Source: Proteiniclasticum sediminis (GTDB taxonomy: Bacteria; Bacillota; Clostridia; Clostridiales; Clostridiaceae). Taken from it: a DNA stretch of 45,641 nucleotides. This document shows, one piece after another, positions 23,899-31,937 of this stretch. Location of the stretch: the NCBI RefSeq assembly GCF_018128025.1, contig NZ_JAGSCS010000020.1:1-45641 (forward strand). The letters are read 5' to 3'. Each line of letters opens with the position of its first letter. Within the stretch, counting starts at the first letter, position 1. The position numbers and the translations under genes were made by a program. A model generated the notes under the pieces. That model was not told where the DNA came from. It saw nothing but the letters and a program-made list of their open reading frames with translations, and made no database searches.

Positions 23899-24789
23899 TT
23901 ATGAAGATCGCTCCGTTTCATCCTTAAGACCCATGAAGACCAGTCCGATGATTCCAGGCCCCGTATGGCTGCCGATCACCGGGCCGATGGGGGTAATGAG
24001 GATATCTTCTACACCGATTTCCTCCCGAACTTTGCTGGCCACAAACTCTGCGTCCTTGAGGGCATTGCCGTGACCAATGATGATCTTTTGGTCTTTGGGA
24101 TTCTCTGCATCTTTTTTCATCCGTTCGATGAGTTCCAAAAGGGATTTTTTTCTGCCCATGACCCGGCTGTGGGTGATGAGAGCTCCAGCATGGTCCACAC
24201 GAAGAACGGGCTTAATGTTCAGGGCAGTCCCCACATTGGCAGTGACCGCCCCGATGCGGCCGCCACGCTTCAGATGCTGCAGATCCTCCACGGTGAACCA
24301 GTGGCACACCTTATCCCGGTGAGTCGTAGCCCAGGCGGTCAGGTCCTCCAGGGAAAAACCTTCCTGCTGCTTCTCTGCTGCAGTCTTGACCAGGAGACCT
24401 TGACCGATGGAAGCGGCGCGGGTGTCCACGAGAATAAGCTTTCGGTCCGGATACTCCTCTTTCAGCTCTTCCATGGCGAGTCTTGCGGCATTGCAGGAGC
24501 CGCTGAGCTGGGAAGAAAAGGATAAGTAGAGGAGATCAAGGCCTTGGTTCAGGTATTGCGTAAAATGCTCGCGAAACACCGCCATGTTGATCATGGAAGT
24601 CGTGGAGGATTTTCCCTGGGCCAGGATCTCATAGAAGGATGAAGGGGAGAATTCGCGGTTCAGAGGGTCGTGGAGGTGAGACTCTCCATCGAGTACGAAG
24701 GACATGGGGATAATGTGAATGCCCAAATCTCGGGCTAAGGGTCCTGGTAAGTCGCAGGTGGAATCTGTAATAATTTTATAATTGCGCAT
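23899..24789 (-). CDS. DegV-family fatty-acid-binding protein
   Basis: 296 residues, a normal DegV length. N-terminal ITDSTCDLPGPLARDLGIHIIPM, the SSTTSMINMAVF segment, LSFSSQLSGSCNAARLA and the C-terminal PIGPVIGSHTGPGIIGLVFMG are family hallmarks. DegV/FakB proteins bind a single fatty acid and hand it to the kinase FakA for phosphorylation before phospholipid synthesis; no fakA is visible here. Cytoplasmic. ATG 24789 has AAGGAG upstream. Monocistronic, converging on the importer operon. Confidence 0.92.
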   Translation of the reverse strand: MRNYKIITDSTCDLPGPLARDLGIHIIPMSFVLDGESHLHDPLNREFSPSSFYEILAQGKSSTTSMINMAVFREHFTQYLNQGLDLLYLSFSSQLSGSCNAARLAMEELKEEYPDRKLILVDTRAASIGQGLLVKTAAEKQQEGFSLEDLTAWATTHRDKVCHWFTVEDLQHLKRGGRIGAVTANVGTALNIKPVLRVDHAGALITHSRVMGRKKSLLELIERMKKDAENPKDQKIIIGHGNALKDAEFVASKVREEIGVEDILITPIGPVIGSHTGPGIIGLVFMGLKDETERSS

Positions 24790-24951
24790 GTTCTGCTCCT
24801 TGGATCAGTATTGATGAAAATGCAGAATTCCATCTTGTTCCATCTTACCGGGTTTACCCAAAATATATCTTAAACCGCACAAACCCCGAGAAAACAATGA
24901 AAAGGGCACAGGGCTATGTTAGAATAAGGAGAGAGAATGAGGTGAAAAACT

Positions 24952-25422
24952 ATGGACAAGAAAGAGCGAAAGAACAGGACTTTAGCGGAAAATCGGAAAG
25001 CACGCCATGATTACTTCATTGAAGAAGTCTATGAAGCGGGAATTGAACTGATCGGTACCGAAGTCAAGTCCATTCGGATGGGAAAAGCCAATCTGAAAGA
25101 AAGCTACGCGGAAATTAAAAATGGTGAAATTTTCATCAGCGGAATGCATATCAGTCCCTATGAAATGGGCAACATCTACAATCGGGATCCCCTGCGAAGA
25201 CGCAAGCTGCTCATGCACAAGAATGAGATCCTGAAGCTCGATCAGCTCAGTGCCGCCGATGGCTATACGCTGATCCCCCTGTCCCTTTATCTGAAAAACG
25301 GACGAGTGAAAATCGCCATTGCCGTGGCAAAAGGAAAGAAAAATTACGATAAGCGGGATTCCATGCTGGAGAAGGCCCACAAGCGCGATATGGATCGGGA
25401 GTTTAAAGAACGAAATCGGTAA
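24952..25422 (+). CDS. smpB: SsrA-binding protein SmpB
   Basis: 156 residues, the normal length. [39 protein letters not shown] is the canonical N-terminal beta-barrel sequence; [21 protein letters not shown] is the conserved C-terminal segment before the basic tail that enters the ribosomal A site. SmpB carries tmRNA to stalled ribosomes for trans-translation. GAGGTG precedes ATG 24952. No tmRNA gene is visible in the window. It lies 15 bases before proC and is probably cotranscribed with it. Confidence 0.97.
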   Translation: MDKKERKNRTLAENRKARHDYFIEEVYEAGIELIGTEVKSIRMGKANLKESYAEIKNGEIFISGMHISPYEMGNIYNRDPLRRRKLLMHKNEILKLDQLSAADGYTLIPLSLYLKNGRVKIAIAVAKGKKNYDKRDSMLEKAHKRDMDREFKERNR

Positions 25423-25437
25423 AGAGGAGGAGAGAAC

Positions 25438-26244
25438 ATGCATAAGACCATCGGGTTCATCGGCTGCGGGAACATGGGAAAAGCGATTTTGGGAGGAATC
25501 CTGGAAGCCAATCCAGATCGTCGCCAACATACACTGGTCTCCGCCTCCACCCAGGAGACCCTGAAGGACATTTCGGACCGGTTTCAGGTCGAAACGACGA
25601 GAAGCAACCGGGAAGTGGCTCAACGGTCAGACTATGTTTTCCTTACGGTTAAACCCCACTTATACCCCCAAATTCTCCGGGAAATCCGGGATGAGCTGAA
25701 AGCGGATGCCCTGATTATAGGAATGGCAGCAGGGGTAACCATAGGGAAGATGGAAGATGAGCTGGGCAAGGATAGAAAACTGGTGAAGATCATGCCCAAT
25801 ACGCCAGTGGCAGTAAAGGCTGGCGTCATCGCCATGGCCCTGGGCCAGGGGATTGATGCGGTGGATGAAGAAAACCTGTTGGCGCTCCTGCAGGGCCTGG
25901 GTACGGTGTTTCCCTTGGAAGAAAAGCACATGGATGTCATCACGGGGATCAGCGGATCTTCCCCAGCCTATGTGTACCTCTTCCTGGAAGCCATGGCCGA
26001 TGCTGCAGTGAAGAACGGGCTGCCCCGAAAAGAAGCCTATGCCATCTCTGCTCAAGCTGTACTAGGCGCGGCGAAGATGCTCCTGGAAACGGGAATCCAT
26101 CCAGGGATTCTGAAAGATATGGTGACCTCTCCCGGGGGCACCACCATTGATGCGGTGGCTAAGCTGGAAGAAGAGGGATTCCGTCATGCGGTAATTAGTG
26201 CGGTGGATGTCTGTATTGAGAAGTCCCGAAAAATGAGTCAGTAA
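25438..26244 (+). CDS. proC: Pyrroline-5-carboxylate reductase
   Basis: 268 residues, usual for ProC. The NAD(P)-binding start IGFIGCGNMGKAILGG, the central MPNTPVAVKAG, and the C-terminal dimerisation signature ITGISGSSPAYVYLFLEAMADAA with TSPGGTT are complete. Catalyses reduction of 1-pyrroline-5-carboxylate to L-proline, the last step of proline synthesis, in the cytoplasm. AGGAGGAG precedes the ATG. Second gene after smpB, closed by a strong terminator. Confidence 0.96.
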   Translation: MHKTIGFIGCGNMGKAILGGILEANPDRRQHTLVSASTQETLKDISDRFQVETTRSNREVAQRSDYVFLTVKPHLYPQILREIRDELKADALIIGMAAGVTIGKMEDELGKDRKLVKIMPNTPVAVKAGVIAMALGQGIDAVDEENLLALLQGLGTVFPLEEKHMDVITGISGSSPAYVYLFLEAMADAAVKNGLPRKEAYAISAQAVLGAAKMLLETGIHPGILKDMVTSPGGTTIDAVAKLEEEGFRHAVISAVDVCIEKSRKMSQ

Positions 26245-26252
26245 TAAGCCTG

Positions 26253-26290
26253 AAAATCCCTGTCACGTGTGGTGTGACAGGGATTTTGTG
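26253..26290 (+). terminator. Intrinsic terminator of smpB-proC
   Basis: AAAATCCCTGTCAC (26253-26266) pairs perfectly with GTGACAGGGATTTT (26274-26287), seven-base loop. Confidence 0.85.
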
Positions 26291-26310
26291 TCTCATTATC
26301 AAAAGTGCGT

Positions 26311-26472
26311 TTAGTAAAGTTCCGAAGGGATCTCCTGGGTCTCGGGCAATGTCAGGGAGGGAGCCATCCGAAACAAATCCTGGGAAAGATCCAGGGTACC
26401 TAAGGAGGTCCAGCCCATGATCAGGGCGAGAAGCAGCGCAATATAGAGCAGTGTGGATAGTGATTTTTGCAC
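26311..26472 (-). CDS. Small single-helix membrane protein
   Basis: 53 residues from a GTG at 26472 that has GGAGG eight bases upstream. Residues about 5-22 are hydrophobic (LSTLLYIALLLALIMGW), followed by a short outer tail ending LPETQEIPSELY. The frame is open to 26559, but that longer start has no ribosome binding site. No family recognised. It lies between two terminated units on the same strand as the nitroreductase gene. The good ribosome binding site and clear helix argue for a real gene; function unknown. Confidence 0.55.
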   Translation of the reverse strand: MQKSLSTLLYIALLLALIMGWTSLGTLDLSQDLFRMAPSLTLPETQEIPSELY

Positions 26473-26570
26473 GGATTTCACCTCCGAACCTTGATTTAAG
26501 TTGAGCTTAACGTTTTCGGAGTGAAAATATGCAACAAAAGGGTTAAACCTTGGTGACAAGTTGGGGGGCT

Positions 26571-26690
26571 CTATTTCAGATCCAGTTCCTGTTCGCTTAA
26601 GAAAGCCTTCATCTGGGGACGAAGGGGTTTGGAAAACATCCGGGCCATCTGCCGAGTCCGGGTCATCCTTGAAGTTTGTCGGCTCTTTTC
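26571..26690 (-). pseudogene. C-terminal part of the nitroreductase beyond the in-frame TAG
   Basis: Reading through the TAG in the same frame gives 39 residues, EKSRQTSRMTRTRQMARMF then SKPLRPQMKAFLSEQELDLK, ending at a TAG at 26571-26573. This matches the basic C-terminal tail (R..R..W...... KP.RP.MK.FL) of NfrA-like flavin reductases, and the total then becomes 244 codons, the normal family length. So this is the severed 3' part of the same gene, by a nonsense change, a sequencing error or, less likely, readthrough. Confidence 0.7.
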
Positions 26691-27305
26691 CTAATATACC
26701 GCGATTTCTGCATCATAAGCCTGGAGCAGCGGAAGCTCGTTCTCCCGGTCATAAACTTCTTTTTTCAGGACAAGGGGCAGGGGAAGCCGAGGTTTTTGAT
26801 CGTTCCATTCATCCGGAAACCCCAGACACATGCCAAAAAGCGGATAGGTGTGGGCGGGAAGATGAAGAAGGGACGTCACCACCTGGGGTTGATTTCGGAT
26901 ACCGCCCACATAGACTCCGCCTAAGCCCAGGGACTCTGCGGCGATCATGATATTTTGGGCCATGAGAGATGTATCCACTGTGGCCAGAATCAAGGCTTCC
27001 GTGTAAGAGGTGTCGGGTATGGTGTTTTGAAGGGCGGATGCTTTCCAAATTCGTTCCAGATCAGCCACAAAGACGAGGAATAAAGGGGCCTCCTCCACAT
27101 GGCGCTGGTTTCCGGATAGCTCCGCAAGAATTTTTCGTTTTTCCGGATCCTCCACCTGGATCAGGGTATAGGCTTGGGCAAAGTTCGAGGTGGCGGCTCG
27201 CTGACCCGCCAAGACCAGTTCCTCCAAGGTATCCTGCTTGAGAGGATAGGATTTAAAGCGACGGACGGTTCTGTGTTGATTCAATAGATGAATTGTGGAA
27301 TTCAT
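26691..27305 (-). CDS. NfsA/NfrA-type nitroreductase, cut short by an in-frame TAG
   Basis: 204 residues up to the stop. NQHRTVRRFKSYPLKQDTLEELVLAGQRAATSNFAQAYTLI is the FMN-binding start of NADPH-dependent nitro/flavin reductases; LGLGGVYVGGIRNQP and LFGMCLGFPDEW are later landmarks. ATG 27305 has AAGGAGG upstream; the longer open frame to 27512 runs into the promoter of the divergent dehydrogenase gene. The family is normally near 245 residues. Here the frame stops at a TAG (26691-26693) right after YDAEIAVY, exactly where homologues have a YY pair, and stays open beyond it for 39 codons with family-like sequence. Activity of the truncated form is doubtful because the missing tail wraps around the dimer partner in this family. 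Confidence 0.8.
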   Translation of the reverse strand: MNSTIHLLNQHRTVRRFKSYPLKQDTLEELVLAGQRAATSNFAQAYTLIQVEDPEKRKILAELSGNQRHVEEAPLFLVFVADLERIWKASALQNTIPDTSYTEALILATVDTSLMAQNIMIAAESLGLGGVYVGGIRNQPQVVTSLLHLPAHTYPLFGMCLGFPDEWNDQKPRLPLPLVLKKEVYDRENELPLLQAYDAEIAVY

Positions 27306-27393
27306 GAAATAGACCTCCTTAGGATGCGTAGAGCGAAGCGATGATTGCCGATTCTGGTATAATAAAGAAAAACCCGTGAAGGGGAGTGAAGCT

Positions 27394-28353
27394 ATGCAAA
27401 TCATCCGATATGGCATTATGGGAACCGCCAAAATTGCGACTCGTTTTGTGTCGGCGGTCCGGGACAGTGAAGGGGGGGAAGTGGTGGCGCTGGCCTCCCG
27501 AGAGGAGGGCAAGGCCCTTCAGAGAGCAAAAGAGCTGGGGATTTCCCGCGTTTATGGATCTTATGAGGCTTTGCTGGAGGACCCGGAGGTGGATGTGATT
27601 TATGTGCCCTCCATCAATGCCATGCATTACAGCCATGCGAAAATGGCGCTGGAAAAGGGCAAGGCGGTCCTTTGTGAGAAGCCCATGACGCTTTCAGCCC
27701 GGGAAACGGCGGAGCTCTTTCACCTGGCGGAACATCGGGGTGTATTTCTCATGGAAGCCCAGAAATGTGTGTTTCTACCCGTGACCCAAGCGGTGAAAGA
27801 ACTGGTAGGCCGGGGAACCCTGGGTACGGTTCGGCACCTTGAATACAATATAGCAATCCCCCATGTGGGATTCCAGTGGTTTTATGAGAAAAAGGCCGGG
27901 GGAGGACTGCTTCAGGGCAATGGGACCTATCTTCTTTCCCACGCCATGGAACTGCTGGAGGAAGAAATGGAAGATGGGCAGGCCCTGGCAACTCTGGGCG
28001 ACACGGGGGTGGATCTCCAGTGCACACTGCAGTTTCGAACAGCATCCGGTGTGCTGATCCGAGGATTTATGACCACCCTCACCGAAGGGAACAGCTACAT
28101 GCGGATCACCGGAGACCAAGGAATGGTGGAAATTCCGGACTTTTGGAAGGCAAGGGAAGCAAAGGTGCAGCTGAGAGGAAAAGAATCGGATACGCTGAGC
28201 TTTCCGGTGGACCATGAGATGGTCTATGAAGTCAATCACGTGAATGCCTGTCTACGCCAGGGGAAAGCAAAGAGTGAAGTCATGTCGCCGGAAAGATCCA
28301 TGCGCATTGCCGAGATTGTGGAAACTCTCATCACGAGTTTTTCTCCGGAATGA
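27394..28353 (+). CDS. Gfo/Idh/MocA-family oxidoreductase
   Basis: 319 residues. Rossmann start IRYGIMGTAKIATRFVSAV, the EKP motif at 95-97 (VLCEKPMTLSARE) with the catalytic lysine, and the C-terminal alpha/beta domain with AGGGLLQGNGTYLLSHAMELL, where the usual DxGxY is replaced by GNGTY. NAD(P)-dependent oxidation or reduction of a sugar, inositol or related polyol is expected; the substrate is unknown. GGGGAG lies before ATG 27394; the GTG at 27376 has no site. An extended -10 (TGGTATAAT) lies about 35 bases upstream, in the gap to the divergent nitroreductase gene. Confidence 0.9.
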   Translation: MQIIRYGIMGTAKIATRFVSAVRDSEGGEVVALASREEGKALQRAKELGISRVYGSYEALLEDPEVDVIYVPSINAMHYSHAKMALEKGKAVLCEKPMTLSARETAELFHLAEHRGVFLMEAQKCVFLPVTQAVKELVGRGTLGTVRHLEYNIAIPHVGFQWFYEKKAGGGLLQGNGTYLLSHAMELLEEEMEDGQALATLGDTGVDLQCTLQFRTASGVLIRGFMTTLTEGNSYMRITGDQGMVEIPDFWKAREAKVQLRGKESDTLSFPVDHEMVYEVNHVNACLRQGKAKSEVMSPERSMRIAEIVETLITSFSPE

Positions 28354-28398
28354 TCGTGAACAGGGCGAGAACATCCTGTGATATTTCTTTAAAGTTAA

Positions 28399-28427
28399 TT
28401 GCATACAATTCAATAGTACCGTAGAAT
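28399..28427 (+). promoter_or_regulatory. Promoter of the cytochrome b5-like gene
   Basis: TTGCAT (28399-28404), 17-base spacer, TAGAAT (28422-28427), 43 bases before the ATG. Confidence 0.5.
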
Positions 28428-28470
28428 TTGAGTATACCCCAAGAAATTTGAGGATCAAGGAGGTAGTTAC

Positions 28471-28803
28471 ATGAAAACAAAAGGAATTGTCCTGAGTCTG
28501 CTGGCACTTCTCCTGTTGACGGTCTTGGCGGGTTGCGGATCTAAGGAAGCCACACCTCCTGCAGAAGAGGTCAAGCTCACCCTGGAGCAACTGGCGCAGT
28601 ATGATGGTAAAAATGGGAATAAAGCGTATATCGCCATCGAGGGGAAAATCTACGACGTCACCAATGTGGCGCAGTGGAAGGGTGGAGAGCACAATGGCTA
28701 CACTGCCGGTAAGGACTTAACCGAGGAAATCAAGTCTGTTTCCCCCCATGGACTAACCCCCATCAAGGAGCTAAAACCCATTGGCGTTCTCGTGGACGGC
28801 TAA
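28471..28803 (+). CDS. Cytochrome b5-like heme-binding lipoprotein
   Basis: 110 residues. A lipoprotein signal ends VLAGC with Cys22. Residues about 36-110 fit the cytochrome b5 fold: LEQLAQYDGKNGNKAYIAIEGKIYDVTN, then KGGEHNGYTAGKDLTEEIKSVSPHG and KPIGVLVDG. The histidines of EH-NGYTAG and SPHG are the likely axial heme ligands. It would be tethered to the outer face of the membrane and act as a one-electron carrier or heme-binding protein; the partner is not visible. AAGGAGG precedes ATG 28471. Monocistronic, with its own promoter and terminator. Confidence 0.85.
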   Translation: MKTKGIVLSLLALLLLTVLAGCGSKEATPPAEEVKLTLEQLAQYDGKNGNKAYIAIEGKIYDVTNVAQWKGGEHNGYTAGKDLTEEIKSVSPHGLTPIKELKPIGVLVDG

Positions 28804-28830
28804 CCTGCTTTTCTTCCTTTGTCTGGAATC

Positions 28831-28884
28831 GTCTCCCCAAAGCTCACCGAAGTGGTGGCTTTTGGGGAGACTTCTTTTCTTTTT
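28831..28884 (+). terminator. Intrinsic terminator of the cytochrome b5-like gene
   Basis: GTCTCCCCAAA pairs with TTTGGGGAGAC, with an inner AGC-CAC/GTG-GCT stem, followed by TTCTTTTC. Confidence 0.8.
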
Positions 28885-28983
28885 CGAATTTTCGAAATAT
28901 GAAAGAGAATGAGAAAATGGTATAATTAGGGGAGCGTGGGACGATAGGGTTCAAGCAGTACTGATAAACGGGAGATGCGGAGT

Positions 28984-30111
28984 ATGATTGTTGTCAAGGT
29001 GGTTGAAAGCCGGAAAGAGCTTAATGATTTCGTGAATGTTCCTTTTTCGCTGTATGGAAAAGAGGAACCTTGGGTTCCTCCGCTGAAGGGGGACTTTAAG
29101 AAGTATATCCAGGGGAAGGACAATGCACTGAACTGTGGGCCTAATGAGCGGATTGTGGCCTATAAGGAAGGCACCCCCTGTGGAAGACTCCTGGTGGGCA
29201 TCAACACAGAGTTGAATGACTATAAGGGCTACAAGGAAGGGTATATCGCCCTGTATGAATGTATCGACGATCTGGAGGTGGCAAAAGCCCTTTTGGGCTA
29301 TGCCGAGAGTTTTCTCCAAAGGCATGGCATGGAGAAAATGAAAGGTCCTTTGTCCTTGCCTGCAGGAGACGATTACCGAGGATTCCTGGTGGATAATTTT
29401 GAGGATCCCACCCTGGTCATGAATACCTACAATAAGCCCTACTATAATGACCAGTTTCTGGCCTATGGGATGGAGAAGTACTTGGACTGCTATGGTTATA
29501 AAGGAATGTTCGATACCGAGCAGCGGGAGCGCATGGAGAAACTCATACCCTATGCCATGAAACGGTATGGATTTACCGTGGAAAAGCTGGATCTGAAGAA
29601 TATGGACCGGGAGATGGCCGACGTGAAGGAAGTTATCCTGAAAGCCATGCCCGAGGAATGGGATGATTTCATGCCTCCCACCGATGAGGAAATCAAGCTC
29701 ATCGCCAAGCAGCTCCTTCCCTTTGCAGACCCAGACTTTATCTATATTGCCCGGGATAAGGACCGAAATCCCATTGGATTTAACATCGCCCTGCCCGATT
29801 ATAACCAGGTGCTGAAAAAGATGAATGGTAGGCTTCTTCCCTTTGGCCTGTTCAAGTTTCTCTACTACAAGAGAAAAATCAACCGCCTTCGCATTTTTGT
29901 CCTCTTTGTGGTCCCAGAGTATCGGCGTAAAGGTGTCACCGCAGCCATCTATTTCGAAGGGCTAAAACGGGGAATGGAAAAAGGGTATATCTACGCCGAA
30001 GGCTCCACGATCTGGGAGTATAACCGCCCCATGCAGAATGATGCCCTGGGATTTGCCGATAAACCCTACAAGACTTACCGCGTGTACATCAAGTCCCTAA
30101 AACATCAATAA
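28984..30111 (+). CDS. GNAT-like acyltransferase family protein
   Basis: 375 residues. It resembles the long bacterial family with an N-terminal FVNVPFSLYGKEEPWVPPLKGDF, the middle MKGPLSLPAGDDYRGFLVDNFEDP and a C-terminal GNAT-like core (LRIFVLFVVPEYRRKGVTAAIYFEG, where RRKGV is the acyl-CoA pyrophosphate loop, then GSTIWEYNRPMQNDALGF). No membrane segment. The acyl acceptor is unknown. ATG 28984 lies nine bases after GGGAG; the ATG at 28975 touches that site. A -10 box TATAAT at 28921-28926 preceded by TG gives an extended -10 promoter. It is followed by the MscS gene after 49 bases and is probably cotranscribed with it. Confidence 0.75.
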   Translation: MIVVKVVESRKELNDFVNVPFSLYGKEEPWVPPLKGDFKKYIQGKDNALNCGPNERIVAYKEGTPCGRLLVGINTELNDYKGYKEGYIALYECIDDLEVAKALLGYAESFLQRHGMEKMKGPLSLPAGDDYRGFLVDNFEDPTLVMNTYNKPYYNDQFLAYGMEKYLDCYGYKGMFDTEQRERMEKLIPYAMKRYGFTVEKLDLKNMDREMADVKEVILKAMPEEWDDFMPPTDEEIKLIAKQLLPFADPDFIYIARDKDRNPIGFNIALPDYNQVLKKMNGRLLPFGLFKFLYYKRKINRLRIFVLFVVPEYRRKGVTAAIYFEGLKRGMEKGYIYAEGSTIWEYNRPMQNDALGFADKPYKTYRVYIKSLKHQ

Positions 30112-30160
30112 ATTGACGAGAGAATCAGGAGCCGAATAAAGCTCCTCAAGAGGTATGATT

Positions 30161-31006
30161 ATGGCATTATGGGAAAAATACAATGAGCAGATTACCACCT
30201 ACGGAACGAAAATCGGCGCCTTTTTGCTGGTGCTTATTCTGGGCTGGTGGTTGGCCAATTATGCAGTCCGGCTGGTGGAGAAAGCTCTGCAGAAAAGCAA
30301 AATTGACTTATCCATCCACGGATTTTTAAAATCCATGGCTAGCTTCTTCCTGAAGCTGATGGTCCTCATCACGGCAGCCACCCTCATTGGGGTGCCGGTG
30401 ACCACCTTCATTGCCATGCTCAGCGCCGCAGGGCTGGCCATTGGTTTAGCCTTGAAGGACAGTCTGTCGAACTTTGCAGCGGGCATCCTTCTCCTGGTAT
30501 TTCGTCCCTTTAGTGTGGGCGATTACATTGAAGCCGGATCCATCCAGGGAACAGTGCTCACCATTCAGCTTCTCCATACGTCCCTGAACACGCCGGATAA
30601 CCGGCGGGTCATGGTTCCCAACAACAGTCTGGTGACGTCCCATATTATCAACTACAGCGTGGAACCTTTCCGTAGAATTGATAAAGTCTACTCGGTGGCT
30701 TATGGTTCCGATGTGGAACAGGTCAAGGAAATCCTCCTGCGGCTGGCGGTGCGGACAGAAGGGGTCCTGGATGAGAAGGGCGTCATCGTCGGGGTATCCC
30801 GGCAGAATGCCTACTCCCTGGATTTTGACTACAAGGTCTGGGTGAAGCGGGAAGATTATCTGGCCGTGGGTTATGCCCTCAATGAAATGGTCTTGGGAGA
30901 ATTTTCCCGCCATGGCATCGCAATCCCTTATCCCAAACAGGAGCTTCAGGTGAATCTGGGCGGGAGCGTCAGCGATGTATCCCCATCGCCTGGAAATAAG
31001 GGCTAA
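30161..31006 (+). CDS. Small-conductance mechanosensitive channel, MscS family
   Basis: 281 residues, like E. coli MscS (286). Three helices (about 17-38, 60-85, 88-125), with the pore helix AGLAIGLALKDSLSNFAAGILLLVFRPFSVGDYIEAG, the most conserved sequence of the family, then the beta domain (LLHTSLNTPDNRRVMVPNNSL) and the C-terminal cage domain. It opens under membrane tension to release solutes after hypo-osmotic shock. ATG 30161 lies seven bases after AAGAGG; ATG 30155 is only one base from it. Terminator directly downstream. Confidence 0.95.
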   Translation: MALWEKYNEQITTYGTKIGAFLLVLILGWWLANYAVRLVEKALQKSKIDLSIHGFLKSMASFFLKLMVLITAATLIGVPVTTFIAMLSAAGLAIGLALKDSLSNFAAGILLLVFRPFSVGDYIEAGSIQGTVLTIQLLHTSLNTPDNRRVMVPNNSLVTSHIINYSVEPFRRIDKVYSVAYGSDVEQVKEILLRLAVRTEGVLDEKGVIVGVSRQNAYSLDFDYKVWVKREDYLAVGYALNEMVLGEFSRHGIAIPYPKQELQVNLGGSVSDVSPSPGNKG

Positions 31007-31015
31007 AAAGACAGA

Positions 31016-31041
31016 AAAAGGGAGCCCGTCGGCTCCCTTTT
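31016..31041 (+). terminator. Intrinsic terminator after the mscS-type gene
   Basis: AAAAGGGAGCC (31016-31026) pairs perfectly with GGCTCCCTTTT (31031-31041), four-base loop. Confidence 0.85.
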
Positions 31042-31153
31042 CCCGTAATTGTAATTGATAATGATTAATCAGCACGGTGAGCACTAATTAATAATTGTTA
31101 TAATCTAATATTAATTATAATTTGATGGAAAGTCAAGGGAAATTTTCAAGTTA

Positions 31154-31201
31154 TCAAATTTAATTTGAATTGGTTTACAGTTGTCCAGAATTCAGTATAA
31201 T
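31154..31201 (+). promoter_or_regulatory. Promoter of glpP with upstream palindrome
   Basis: TTTACA (31174-31179), 16-base spacer and TATAAT (31196-31201), 28 bases before glpP. The palindrome TCAAATTTAATTTGA (7-1-7, 31154-31168) lies just upstream of the -35 box and could bind an activator or repressor. The 100 bases before it are extremely AT-rich. Confidence 0.5.
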
Positions 31202-31228
31202 TGAAGAAGACTATAAAGGAGGGATGAC

Positions 31229-31795
31229 ATGAAAGAAGAATTCTATCAAGCACTGGAAGCCTATCCTGTGGTTACCGCAGTGAAAGACTACAACGGTCTG
31301 GAACTGGCCTTGGAAACGGAAAGCCAAGTGGTTTTCATTCTCTTTGGAAACATCACGGATATCGCCAACATCGTGCGTAAAGTCAAACAGAAAAACAAAA
31401 TTGCCATCGTCCATGTGGATTTGATTGAAGGACTGGGGAGCAAGGAAATTGCGGCAAAGTTCATCAAGTACAACACCCAGGCCGATGGGATCATCAGCAC
31501 CAAGGCCAACATCATCAGTGCCGCCAAGGACCTGGGGCTCATTACTGTCCAGCGGTTTTTCCTGATCGATTCCTTGTCCCTGAAGAATGTCATTAAGTAT
31601 ATCGAATCGGGTCATGCAGATACCTATGAGGTTTTGCCCGGTGGAATGTACAAGATCATCACCAAGCTATCCGCCATCGCCACAGTTCCACTCATTGCAG
31701 GGGGATTGATTTCAGACAAGGAGGACGTTATTGCCGCTTTAGGGGCAGGTGCCACTGCTATTTCCTCAACAGACACCGGAATTTGGAGACTCTAG
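31229..31795 (+). CDS. glpP: Glycerol-3-phosphate-responsive antiterminator GlpP
   Basis: 188 residues, the family length. A TIM-barrel-like GlpP fold with VVFILFGNITDIANIV, KIAIVHVDLIEGLG, ADGIISTKANIISAAKDLGLITVQRFFLIDS, ADTYEVLPGGMYKII and PLIAGGLISDKEDVIAALGAGATAISST. In Bacillus subtilis GlpP with glycerol 3-phosphate binds the leader of glp mRNAs and prevents termination. Here the leader terminator of the downstream flavoprotein operon (31866-31920) is the natural target. AAAGGAGGG precedes ATG 31229. Confidence 0.93.
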   Translation: MKEEFYQALEAYPVVTAVKDYNGLELALETESQVVFILFGNITDIANIVRKVKQKNKIAIVHVDLIEGLGSKEIAAKFIKYNTQADGIISTKANIISAAKDLGLITVQRFFLIDSLSLKNVIKYIESGHADTYEVLPGGMYKIITKLSAIATVPLIAGGLISDKEDVIAALGAGATAISSTDTGIWRL

Positions 31796-31808
31796 GGTCA
31801 TGTCAAGG

Positions 31809-31837
31809 TTTACAAGAGGATTTTAAGGTGCTAAAAT
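31809..31837 (+). promoter_or_regulatory. Promoter of the GlpA-like operon
   Basis: TTTACA (31809-31814), 17-base spacer, TAAAAT (31832-31837). Transcription should start near 31844 and run through the leader hairpins. Confidence 0.65.
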
Positions 31838-31865
31838 AAAAGAAATGAATAGTGTGCTGAGAGTA

Positions 31866-31920
31866 AAAGAGTAAGCAATGAAAACCTGTTTAGCAGGTGA
31901 CGTTGTATTGCTCTTTTTTT
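31866..31920 (+). terminator. Leader terminator, probable GlpP antitermination target
   Basis: AGCAAT (31874-31879) pairs with ATTGCT (31907-31912), extended by GAG/CTC with a two-base bulge, and encloses a second hairpin ACCTG/CAGGT (31884-31898). Seven T follow (31914-31920), 17 bases before the GlpA-like gene. A terminator between promoter and first gene, next to glpP, is the classic arrangement of GlpP-controlled leaders. Confidence 0.7.
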
Positions 31921-31937
31921 GTTAGGAGGGAAAGAAT

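Noticed and set aside
26691-26693. Pyrrolysine or another recoded amino acid at the in-frame TAG of the nitroreductase
   Set aside because: The family has no known pyrrolysine member, no pyl genes are visible and TAG ends other genes here; a nonsense change is the simpler reading.
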